Shown in pieces: positions 7,672-13,829 of a stretch of 14,361 bases of DNA. This stretch comes from DASQVO01 sp035640715 (GTDB lineage: Bacteria; Actinomycetota; Actinomycetes; Streptosporangiales; Streptosporangiaceae): NCBI GenBank assembly GCA_035640715.1, contig DASQVO010000200.1, positions 1-14,361 of the forward strand. The letters run 5' to 3'. Position numbers and translations under genes: made by a program. Within the stretch, counting starts at the first letter, position 1. Each line of letters opens with the position of its first letter. The notes below the pieces were generated by a model. It worked only from the letters and a program-made list of their open reading frames with translations, was not told the origin of the DNA and searched no databases.

Positions 7672-7685
7672 GTCACCTAAGTGAC
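7672..7685. promoter_or_regulatory. Inverted repeat in the lipoprotein leader
   Basis: GTCAC and GTGAC flank a four-base CTAA spacer, forming a 5-4-5 palindrome 36-49 bases upstream of the preferred lipoprotein start. It could be a regulator half-site pair or a small leader hairpin. The arms are short, so chance occurrence is possible. Confidence 0.3.
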
Positions 7686-7716
7686 CGGCAGGTGAAGTGC
7701 TGGTCACGATCTGGAC

Positions 7717-7767
7717 TTAACTTCTGTCAGTGCTGGAATTTAACAGCTGTTAGAATGGTTCGGTCAT
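7717..7767 (-). promoter_or_regulatory. Putative promoter/operator of the ABC importer operon
   Basis: TAACAGCTGTTA at 7741-7752 is a perfect 12-bp palindrome. The 14-mer around it (TTAACAGCTGTTAG, 7740-7753) recurs imperfectly as TTAACTTCTGTCAG at 7717-7730, matching 11 of 14 bases, 23 bp away, or about two helical turns. This is what two adjacent sites for a dimeric repressor look like, in an AT-rich island upstream of the lipoprotein gene. On the minus strand, ATGACC (7762-7767) and TTAAAT (7738-7743), 18 bases apart, could be -35 and -10 elements, with the palindrome overlapping the -10. The palindrome is seen directly; the promoter assignment is tentative and the regulator unknown. Confidence 0.45.
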
Positions 7768-7855
7768 CATGTTAGTGTGCGGTCGGCTACAAGCCGGAAC
7801 CGGCCCGGGGCTTACCGCTGCCGGAGCGGAGGAGGAGGCAGCGATGAGGGAACCC

Positions 7856-8425
7856 TCAGTGGCTCTCGGCTTCTTCCGCGTAGACCCGCGCGGCATAGGC
7901 CTCCAGCGACTGCTCGCACTGCTCCAGTGCCTTCTCCGCCGCCTGCCGTCCGTCCGCGCCGAAGACGTCCCGGTCGCGGATGCGGGAGAACCAGTTCCGC
8001 AGCTTGACCAGGTCGACCTCGTTCTCCTCGAGTTCGGGGTAAGTGAAGTGATTCGCGGCGTACTCCTTCTGTACCTGCTGGAGGAAGTCCTCGCACTTGT
8101 CAACGATCTCCTCGTACTCGTCGTTCCTGGCCGCCTGGAACGACGCGCGCACTTCCTGCTCGCCCGCCAGCACGGCACACGACATCAGCACCGCGGTGCC
8201 GGACATGTCGAGGATCTCTCTCCTGAGCTTGCGCATGGCCCGCTCCGCACTCGGGCTCGCGGGCAGCGCCGCGGCGGAGTTCTGCAGGTAGATGGCGCCC
8301 AGGCTCTTGATCCTGCGCCATACCGTCGAGCGGAGCCGGGTTGGCTCGGACGGTACCCGGTAGATCAGTACCAGCCAGCCGCCGGTTCCCGTGCTGTCGT
8401 CATCGGCCACCCGGCCATTGTCCAT
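7856..8425 (-). CDS. ChrB N-terminal-domain protein
   Basis: A 189-residue soluble protein. Residues 16-55 (WLVLIYRVPSEPTRLRS, then WRRIKSLGAIYLQNSAAALP) match the N-terminal domain of ChrB, the chromate-sensing regulator of chromate resistance operons. The rest is strongly helical and acidic, with FTYPELEENEVDLVKLRNWF and IRDRDVFGA, which I recognise from stand-alone ChrB-N proteins of actinomycetes. The C-terminal ChrB (chromate-resistance) domain is absent, and no chromate transporter (ChrA) lies in the window. The ATG at 8425 has only a weak ribosome binding site (GCGGGACG). The gene is divergent from the FTR1-like transporter gene across 86 bases, suggesting shared control, with this protein perhaps acting as regulator or sensor. 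It is separated from the downstream ABC operon by about 220 bases. DNA binding and metal specificity are inferred, not seen. Confidence 0.75.
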   Translation of the reverse strand: MDNGRVADDDSTGTGGWLVLIYRVPSEPTRLRSTVWRRIKSLGAIYLQNSAAALPASPSAERAMRKLRREILDMSGTAVLMSCAVLAGEQEVRASFQAARNDEYEEIVDKCEDFLQQVQKEYAANHFTYPELEENEVDLVKLRNWFSRIRDRDVFGADGRQAAEKALEQCEQSLEAYAARVYAEEAESH

Positions 8426-8511
8426 CAGAACGTCCCGCTCATGGCGGGCCGGGCGCCTGGGCGTGCCGTCCCGCGTTCCGCCAGCTTGGCACGAGCTTCA
8501 ATGGAGGTTTA

Positions 8512-9297
8512 GTGAACGCGCTCCCGCTCATTCTCACCGTATTCGTGGCGTGCGCGGTGGAGGCCGTCGAGGCTCTCACCATCGTGCTCGCGGCCGGATT
8601 GACCAGGGAATGGCGATCCACCTTCCAGGGCATGGGCGCGGCTCTCGTCGTCCTCGCCGCGGTGGTTGCCGTGCTCGGCCCCGCGCTCACGCTCATCCCG
8701 CTGAGCGCGCTGCGGCTCGTCGTCGGCGCGCTGCTCGCCATCTTCGGCCTGATGTGGCTGCGCAAGGCTATCTTGCGCGCGGCCGGGCACAAGGCGCTGC
8801 ACGATGAGGCGAGCGCCTACTTGCGTGAGGTGGCGGCGGCGGAGGCTGCGGAGCGCCAGTCCCGCCGCGGCGTCCGTGACTGGTACGCGTTCACGCTGTC
8901 GTTCAAGGGCGTGCTCCTCGAGGGCCTCGAGGTGGTTTTCATCGTGCTCACCTTCGGCACCAACCAGGGCAACATCTGGGCAGCGGTCATCGGCGCCGCG
9001 GCGGCCGTCCTGGTCGTCGCCGGGACCGGGATCGCCGCCCGCGCCCCGCTCGCCCGCGTGCCGGAGAACGCGATGAAGTTCGCCGTGGGCATCATGCTCG
9101 CCTCGTTCGGCATCTTCTGGGGCGCCGAGGGCGCCGGGGTGGCCTGGCCCGGCAACGATGCCTCGCTGCTCGGCCTGGTCCCCGCGGTCGCCGTGGTGTC
9201 CCTCGCCTACACGGCGCTGCTGCGCCGCGGTGGCGGCGGGACGGCCGCGCAGGCCACCGCGCCTGCGGCGCGGCCGTCCGAGGAGCCCGTGAGCTGA
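8512..9297 (+). CDS. FTR1-like ExxE polytopic membrane protein, putative metal permease
   Basis: A 261-residue protein starting at GTG 8512, with GGAGG at 8503-8507. The frame is open further upstream, but that part is a non-membrane shadow of the divergent gene's promoter region. The first helix carries ACAVEAVEALTIVLA (Glu17-x-x-Glu20) and a later helix KGVLLEGLEVVFIVL (Glu137-x-x-Glu140). This repeated ExxE arrangement in two helices resembles the REGLE iron-binding motif of FTR1/EfeU permeases. About six or seven hydrophobic segments are present, with a charged cytoplasmic loop at about residues 90-125. It likely belongs to the uncharacterised FTR1-related membrane family (COG4280 as I recall it). 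It is followed by a 68-residue membrane protein and is divergent from the ChrB-N gene. A metal substrate such as iron is an inference; the ExxE motifs are the only direct evidence. Confidence 0.75.
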   Translation: MNALPLILTVFVACAVEAVEALTIVLAAGLTREWRSTFQGMGAALVVLAAVVAVLGPALTLIPLSALRLVVGALLAIFGLMWLRKAILRAAGHKALHDEASAYLREVAAAEAAERQSRRGVRDWYAFTLSFKGVLLEGLEVVFIVLTFGTNQGNIWAAVIGAAAAVLVVAGTGIAARAPLARVPENAMKFAVGIMLASFGIFWGAEGAGVAWPGNDASLLGLVPAVAVVSLAYTALLRRGGGGTAAQATAPAARPSEEPVS

Positions 9298-9331
9298 TGA
9301 ACTTTTGGCACCCGTCAGGAAGGCTGGAGAG

Positions 9332-9538
9332 ATGAAGCGGCTTCGTTCGGTCTGGGACTTCTGGTATGACTTCGTGGTCGGCGACGACTGGCGGGGCGCC
9401 GCGGCGATCGTCGTGGCGCTCGCCGTGACCGCCATGCTGGTTCACCTGGCTGGCGTCAACGCCTGGTGGCTGCTGCCGCTGTGCGTGTTCGCCGCGCTCG
9501 GCTGGTCCCTGCGCCGGGCGACGGCCGGAAAGGCATAA
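9332..9538 (+). CDS. Small membrane protein partner of the FTR1-like transporter
   Basis: A 68-residue protein from the ATG at 9332, preceded by GGAGAG at 9325-9330; an upstream in-frame start at 9305 has no ribosome binding site. It begins MKRLRSVWDFWYDFVVGDDW, an aromatic and acidic amphipathic stretch. Two hydrophobic segments follow at about residues 23-39 and 42-57, and it ends with a basic tail (LRRATAGKA). The first gene ends 34 bases upstream, so the two are probably cotranscribed. I recall similar small proteins with an FWYDFxVGDDW motif beside FTR1-like genes, which suggests an obligate small subunit, but no function is established to my knowledge. Confidence 0.7.
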   Translation: MKRLRSVWDFWYDFVVGDDWRGAAAIVVALAVTAMLVHLAGVNAWWLLPLCVFAALGWSLRRATAGKA

Positions 9539-9554
9539 CCCGATCGATACCCAG

Positions 9555-9616
9555 CATCCAGCCGGGGCAGCGCCGTGCCGGGCTGGTACGCGAAGCTTCC
9601 TACTCGCCAGCCCGGC
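9555..9616. terminator. Probable bidirectional terminator between convergent genes
   Basis: GCCGGGCTGG (9577-9586) and CCAGCCCGGC (9607-9616) form a 10-bp perfect inverted repeat with a 20-base loop. A third related arm, CCAGCC at 9558-9563, can pair with the GGCTGG of the first arm around an inner GGCA/TGCC stem, giving an alternative, mutually exclusive hairpin. The element lies in the 122-base gap between the convergent small membrane gene and the sulfotransferase gene. There is no T-tract, which is common in high-GC actinomycetes. Confidence 0.45.
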
Positions 9617-9660
9617 TAGCGGCAGGCCGGTGTGATGTTGGCGTTGAGGTGGGCGGTCAG

Positions 9661-10365
9661 TCACATGCCGTACCGGACCGCGCCTGGGCCCGGTGCGGCA
9701 CTGCCCGCGTCGGCTGGCGTGGCGGCCAGGTGAAAGGGCTTGCCCAGTTCCGGGGCGCGGCGGAACTGGGACCGGGTGTTGACCTTGGGGAACGGCCGCT
9801 CGGGGACGGGCAGCCCGAGGGCGGTCGCGATCGGCTGCCAGCCGTCGCCCGGGCGCCATTCGAGCAGCCGCCCGGGCGGCGCCAGGTCGCGGACTGCCTG
9901 GTTGTGCCGCTCATAGGCGGAGATCATCGCGGCCTTGTCCGACAGGTCATCCATGCCGACCCGGGAACGCAGCACCGCCATGATCATGTCCACGAACGCG
10001 GCCTGGGGCGTCCCCGGCTGCGGGACTGGCGAGGAAGGGCTGAACACCGTCTGGGAGGCGCTGTCCCACCACTGCTCGGCGCTGTCCCGCACCGACAGCA
10101 GGATCAGCGCGTCCGGGTTGGCCGCGGCCAGCTGTTGCCAGAACGCTGCGGGGGGCAGGTCGACGGCCGCCCGGTAGCCGGCCAGCAGCTCATCCCAGGC
10201 CGGGTATTGGCCGCCGGCGGCCTGATGCCAGACCGGGATGTCGGCGGGGCGGGCGAACAGTTCGAACATGTGGTAGCAGGGCCCGCCGAGCAGTTGCTCC
10301 AAGGCGAGCTTCAGCGACGCAGTGCCGGTCCGGGCCAGGCCCGCCCCGACCACGCGCAACGTCAT
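9661..10365 (-). CDS. Sulfotransferase-like protein at the end of the polyketide cluster
   Basis: A 234-residue protein from the ATG at 10365 (GGGG nine bases upstream); the frame extends to 10425, but the first 20 codons do not look like protein. VVGAGLARTGTASLKLALEQ at residues 5-24 is the nucleotide-binding loop for the 5' phosphosulfate of PAPS in the sulfotransferase family that carries a GxGRTGTxSLK motif. DALILLSVRDSAEQWWDS corresponds to the 3'-phosphate-binding strand, with the usual Arg and Ser. The usual first Arg of the loop is Ala here (LARTG). A long insert rich in Pro and Gln follows. By family it could transfer sulfate to a hydroxyl group, but many members of this subgroup have no proven activity. 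It sits 75 bases downstream of the polyketide monooxygenase on the same strand, so it may be the last gene of that operon. Confidence 0.78.
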   Translation of the reverse strand: MTLRVVGAGLARTGTASLKLALEQLLGGPCYHMFELFARPADIPVWHQAAGGQYPAWDELLAGYRAAVDLPPAAFWQQLAAANPDALILLSVRDSAEQWWDSASQTVFSPSSPVPQPGTPQAAFVDMIMAVLRSRVGMDDLSDKAAMISAYERHNQAVRDLAPPGRLLEWRPGDGWQPIATALGLPVPERPFPKVNTRSQFRRAPELGKPFHLAATPADAGSAAPGPGAVRYGM

Positions 10366-10440
10366 AATGATCCCCGTTCTTGCTGGTTCTTCGTTGTGTG
10401 GCATGCCCTGCCGGCTATGAGACATCCAGTTCGTGGCTGT

Positions 10441-12978
10441 TCATCGCTCAAGGCTTCCTTCGACGCGGCGCGAACTTGCCATGTTCGAAGGGATGGTGAA
10501 CACACCCTCGAGATGCTTGCGGAGCGCAGTCGCCGCGACGGGTGACGAGCGGAAGCCCACGTGGCCGTCAGGCCGGATCAGATACGCGCTCGCGCCGGTC
10601 ACCCCGTACGCGACGCGGAACTGATCATCGGCGTCCCGCAGGACCGGGATCTCGAGCCCCGCAGGCATTGGCGCCTCCGGGCTGAGCAGCACGTAAGCGT
10701 TGAGCTGACCAGCGCACAGCTCCCTGAGGGAGCCGGTCAGCGCCTCGAGGCGGAGGACGTCCTCTTCCGCGACGGATGCGTCGGCGTAAAGGAGCAGGGT
10801 GTGGGACGTGCCCCGGATGAGGTCAAAAACGCGGAGCGGATGCCCGACTCCGGTCCTGCGCAGGCCGTTAGCATCGGGCGCCCTCTCCCCCGGGGCTGGC
10901 GCGGCACCCGGCGCTCCCGGCACCGACATCGCCTCACCGACGAGCGGGCTCTCGGCGTAGCTCAGCGTCATCTGCATGTCCGTGAGGAACTGCCGGCGCT
11001 CGTCGTCCATGTCGATCTCGTCCGCGAAGGCGATGCGCACAGCGCGATCGACGATCTCCTTGCCAGCCGGTCTTCGTTCGGCTTCATATGAGTCGAGCAG
11101 GTGGGGGGCGGCTTCACCGCGAACCGCGAGTGCGAGCTTCCAGCCCAGATTCCAGGCGTCCTGAATGCCGGTGTTCATGCCCTGGCCACCCGCCGGCGGG
11201 TGCAGGTGAGCGGCGTCTCCCGCGACGAACACGCGGCCAGCCCGGTAACGATCTACGATGCCATGCTTGATCCGGAAGATCGACGACCAGCGCAGGTTGC
11301 TCACCTGCGTCCCGGCCGGGGCAAGCTCGTCGATCGCGGCCTGGATGTCCGCGAGCGTCGGAGGCGCATACTCGCGTGAGAAGCCCGGGGGCACAGGCCC
11401 GCTGATTTCCTCTTGCAGCCGCCGCGGAGCAAGGGTGGCCACGCGATAGCGGCGGTGTCCGGGAAGCGGGACGCAGACAAGCATGCCGCGTAGCTCGTTG
11501 TCGACGAGCCGGACGAAGCGCAGCAGGTGGCCTTCCGGCACCGACCACTCCACGTCGACGTCCCCGAGCATGAACAGTTGCGGGTACATGCCCATCCCGC
11601 CCTCGAAGGTGAGACCAAGAAGCTCGCGCACTGTACTCTGAGCGCCGTCGCAGCCGACCACGTAGCTGACGTGGATTGACTCGATGTCCGCCTCACCCCG
11701 GCGCACGTGCGCGGTGACACCGGCCGCATCCTGGACGAGACCGCATAGCTCCACTCCCCGTTCGATGCTCACGCCATGACCGGCGAGGCAGTTGGCCAGC
11801 AGACGCTCGGTCTCGAACTGGGGCAGCCCGAGGTGGCCGTAAGGGAGCTCGGGGAAGTTCCAGTCGATCTGGTGGGTTTCGCGCCCGTTGACGAACATAG
11901 TCTGACCCTTGAGCCAGATGCCGAGGTCCATCGCTTCACGCGCGATCCCGATGTCCTCCCAGATCTCCATGGTCCGGCAGTGGATGCCAATCGCCTTAGC
12001 CGCCGCCTGGGCGGACGGCTCGATCCGCTTATCAATGACACGGCATGCGATCCCACGACGGGCGAGCTCGATCGCGGCCGTGAGGCCCGTCGGGCCGGCG
12101 CCAACGATGAGGACGTCCGCCGCCGGTCCTGCCGGGCCTGCGGTGATCGCGGGTGCGCCAACTCTCGGCTCGGCGTCGTCGCGCGGCGCGGAAGGGGGCT
12201 CGGGGAGCGTCGGCTGGGGCAGCGGCGCCTTCTCGCCGGCGGAGGGCGGCGCGTGTGTCCGTACCTCCGGGCGGGCCCTGACATGGTAGATCGTCCGCTC
12301 GAAGTCGCCGGCCATCAGATAGGGAACCAGCGGTCCCGTCTGCTCCAGATGGGCCGGGTTATCGACCCAGGCATTGAAGGACTGCTCGTCTTCCCACTCG
12401 GCGAAAATGTGAAAGGTCCGTGTGCCCGGATCCCACAGCAGTTCCTCTTGGACGTGTCCGGGCGTCATCCGCACACGCTCGGCTGCCTTGAGATACGCGC
12501 GCTCACAGGCCTCCTCCTCGCCCTCGCCGACGGTTAGAGTGACCATCACGCGGATCCCCGGCCCTCGCCTCGCGAAGCTCCGCAGCGCCTCGTAGGTATG
12601 GCGCTCCGCCGACTCCCGTATCTCACGGACTGACGCCATGATGCGGTCGCGGCGGTCGCTGCGGCCGAACTCCTCCAAAGTGGTGCGGTCCGTCCAGTCA
12701 CTGATGATCAGGAAAGTGCGGGGGTCGTCGGCGTCGCGCATCAGGTCCTGGCGCAGGATGCCCGGCTCGTGGCTGATTGCATCCATCGCTTCGCGGAGCT
12801 CATGCTCGAACGCGCGTTCAGCGCCCTCCACGGCGCGCATCCGAAGAATGGTCCGGACGAAGTCGCGGCCAGTACCTGTCGAGCTAGAAATCCGCTCCAG
12901 CCCGGCGGGATGCTGCCCGTTACCGGCCTTAGCCGACGATCCCTCCGGATCAAGTCGCTGCGAGGGATTTTTGGCCAT
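10441..12978 (-). CDS. Tandem ABM domains fused to a group A FAD aromatic monooxygenase
   Basis: About 845 residues from the ATG at 12978, which has AGGG six bases upstream; an ATG at 12993 would add five residues and lacks such a site (residue numbers here count from 12993). Two antibiotic-biosynthesis-monooxygenase (ABM) ferredoxin-like domains lie at about 44-136 (RTILRMRAVEG to TFLIISDW) and 147-236 (RVMVTLTV to TFHIFAEWED). A Pro/Ala-rich linker runs to about 290. Then comes a flavin hydroxylase of the PHBH/polyketide type: GAGPTG at 298-303, the DG motif in VVGCDGAQSTVRE at 449-450, the GD motif in VAGDAAHLHPPAGGQG at 592-593, and a thioredoxin-like C-terminal domain to 850. ABM proteins are cofactor-free anthrone-type oxygenases or cyclase helpers; the FAD part hydroxylates or oxidatively rearranges aromatic polyketides using NAD(P)H. 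It lies 42 bases downstream of the cyclase and is very likely cotranscribed. Confidence 0.92.
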   Translation of the reverse strand: MAKNPSQRLDPEGSSAKAGNGQHPAGLERISSSTGTGRDFVRTILRMRAVEGAERAFEHELREAMDAISHEPGILRQDLMRDADDPRTFLIISDWTDRTTLEEFGRSDRRDRIMASVREIRESAERHTYEALRSFARRGPGIRVMVTLTVGEGEEEACERAYLKAAERVRMTPGHVQEELLWDPGTRTFHIFAEWEDEQSFNAWVDNPAHLEQTGPLVPYLMAGDFERTIYHVRARPEVRTHAPPSAGEKAPLPQPTLPEPPSAPRDDAEPRVGAPAITAGPAGPAADVLIVGAGPTGLTAAIELARRGIACRVIDKRIEPSAQAAAKAIGIHCRTMEIWEDIGIAREAMDLGIWLKGQTMFVNGRETHQIDWNFPELPYGHLGLPQFETERLLANCLAGHGVSIERGVELCGLVQDAAGVTAHVRRGEADIESIHVSYVVGCDGAQSTVRELLGLTFEGGMGMYPQLFMLGDVDVEWSVPEGHLLRFVRLVDNELRGMLVCVPLPGHRRYRVATLAPRRLQEEISGPVPPGFSREYAPPTLADIQAAIDELAPAGTQVSNLRWSSIFRIKHGIVDRYRAGRVFVAGDAAHLHPPAGGQGMNTGIQDAWNLGWKLALAVRGEAAPHLLDSYEAERRPAGKEIVDRAVRIAFADEIDMDDERRQFLTDMQMTLSYAESPLVGEAMSVPGAPGAAPAPGERAPDANGLRRTGVGHPLRVFDLIRGTSHTLLLYADASVAEEDVLRLEALTGSLRELCAGQLNAYVLLSPEAPMPAGLEIPVLRDADDQFRVAYGVTGASAYLIRPDGHVGFRSSPVAATALRKHLEGVFTIPSNMASSRRVEGSLER

Positions 12979-13020
12979 GGCCGTCCCTTTCATTGTGGAA
13001 TGCCGGGGTGAAACGAGACA

Positions 13021-13512
13021 TCACGCGGAGGTGGCTTCCTGGGCAGTGCCCTCGGCTGCCGCCGCGCGCGCGGCCTCCTCTACCAGCCGCTTGATCCGGG
13101 TCATCTGAACCTGGGTGTTACGGTTCAGGTACGCGGTCATCGCGTTGTCGTCGGCGAGCGCCTCGGGTTTCATGTGAAAGTCCTGCACCCAGCGCATTTC
13201 CACGCCGCCGGTCACCTCCTGATACGCCCAGTAGATATTCATGTACTCGAAAGGGCCGGTTTCGATCCGGTGCGCCCGCACTTCGCGCTTTGCCGGGTCG
13301 GCGGTTCGTTCGGAGACCCAGCTCCACGCGTTGCCGTCCTCGTCGGGATGCATGGTGAGCCGGAACCTGACCGTGCTGCCACTGCGTTCGAGGATCTCCG
13401 CGGCAGCATACTCGCTGTACAGCTGGGGCCACGAGGCCACGTCATTGGTCATTTCCCAGACGAGGTCCATGGGCGCGTTAATGACAATCGCGTTGTCAGT
13501 GTGTCCTGCCAT
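13021..13512 (-). CDS. Single-domain polyketide aromatase/cyclase, TcmN/WhiE-VI type
   Basis: A 163-residue START/SRPBCC-fold protein from the ATG at 13512, with AGGAG at 13519-13523. It closely resembles the monodomain cyclase of spore-pigment (WhiE ORF VI) pathways and the N-terminal domain of TcmN from its first residues (MAGHTDN, then APMDLVWEMTNDV and WPQLYSEYA). Pocket residues I recall as important in TcmN occur here at the same numbers: Trp28, Tyr35, Trp65, Arg69, Arg82, Phe88 and Trp95. By family knowledge it folds the ACP-bound poly-beta-ketone and closes and aromatises the first ring, typically C9-C14 in unreduced systems. Gene order ACP-cyclase is the usual whiE-like one. The ACP reading frame overlaps its first 64 bases out of frame, which is abnormal. 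Confidence 0.94.
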   Translation of the reverse strand: MAGHTDNAIVINAPMDLVWEMTNDVASWPQLYSEYAAAEILERSGSTVRFRLTMHPDEDGNAWSWVSERTADPAKREVRAHRIETGPFEYMNIYWAYQEVTGGVEMRWVQDFHMKPEALADDNAMTAYLNRNTQVQMTRIKRLVEEAARAAAAEGTAQEATSA

Positions 13513-13829
13513 GACGTTCTCCTTAACCGGCGGCTACATAACTGGCTGATCGCTGCTTGATGGCCCGTCAGCTGGGCGGCTACATGATCGACCAGCGACT
13601 GTGGCGTGGTGAGTTCCCTTGCCGCATCGTCAGTGATGACGACACCCAGCATGTTCTGGATTTTCGCAGTCATTTCAAGCACCGCTAGCGAATCATATCC
13701 GAGATCCTCAAACGTACGGCCGCCGATATCGCTGTCCAGGTCCACGGACTCATCTATTCCGGCGCACGTGCGCATAACCTCTCTCAGATCATTGAGGGTG
13801 AATGACGAATTTACCGCAAATTCTGGCAT
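13449..13829 (-). CDS. Type II PKS acyl carrier protein, with abnormal 3' end
   Basis: The internal ATG at 13829 has an ideal AGGAG at 13836-13840, six bases upstream, so the ACP can be made as a separate protein as well as fused to the chain length factor. The four-helix ACP fold is clear: MPEFAVNSSFTLNDLREVM, then FEDLGYDSLAVLE with the phosphopantetheine Ser47, and TTPQSLVDHVAAQLTG at about 75-89. ACPs of this type are about 83-95 residues, but this frame goes on to 126, with a Cys/Arg/Ser/Thr-rich tail that overlaps the cyclase gene by 64 bases and looks like a shadow of it. A TAA at 13523-13525, overlapping the cyclase ribosome binding site, is one frame away. Codon use differs from the neighbours: by hand count about 34 of the first 86 codons end in A or T, including ATA, CTA and AGA. 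Confidence 0.88.
   Translation of the reverse strand: MPEFAVNSSFTLNDLREVMRTCAGIDESVDLDSDIGGRTFEDLGYDSLAVLEMTAKIQNMLGVVITDDAARELTTPQSLVDHVAAQLTGHQAAISQLCSRRLRRTSWQDTLTTRLSLTRPWTSSGK

Noticed and set aside
6280..7680. 466-residue plus-strand frame opposite the lipoprotein gene
   Set aside because: The lipoprotein frame has a signal peptide, lipobox and binding-protein fold; this frame is a repetitive Gly/Arg/Val/Leu shadow.
7636..7707. N-terminal extension of the lipoprotein from GTG 7707
   Set aside because: It would bury the signal peptide behind 24 residues with no hydrophobic or basic pattern, and would place a palindrome inside the coding region.
8486..8505. Sigma-54-like TTGGCACG element upstream of the FTR1-like gene
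   Set aside because: The -12 TTGC element is missing, and actinomycetes generally lack sigma-54.
8341..8511. Longer N-terminus for the FTR1-like protein
   Set aside because: The extra 57 residues are Arg/Pro-rich, overlap the divergent ChrB-N gene, and GTG 8512 has a perfect GGAGG.
9466..10545. 359-residue plus-strand frame opposite the sulfotransferase
   Set aside because: It runs across the end of the small membrane gene and two minus-strand genes, with shadow-like composition and no ribosome binding site.
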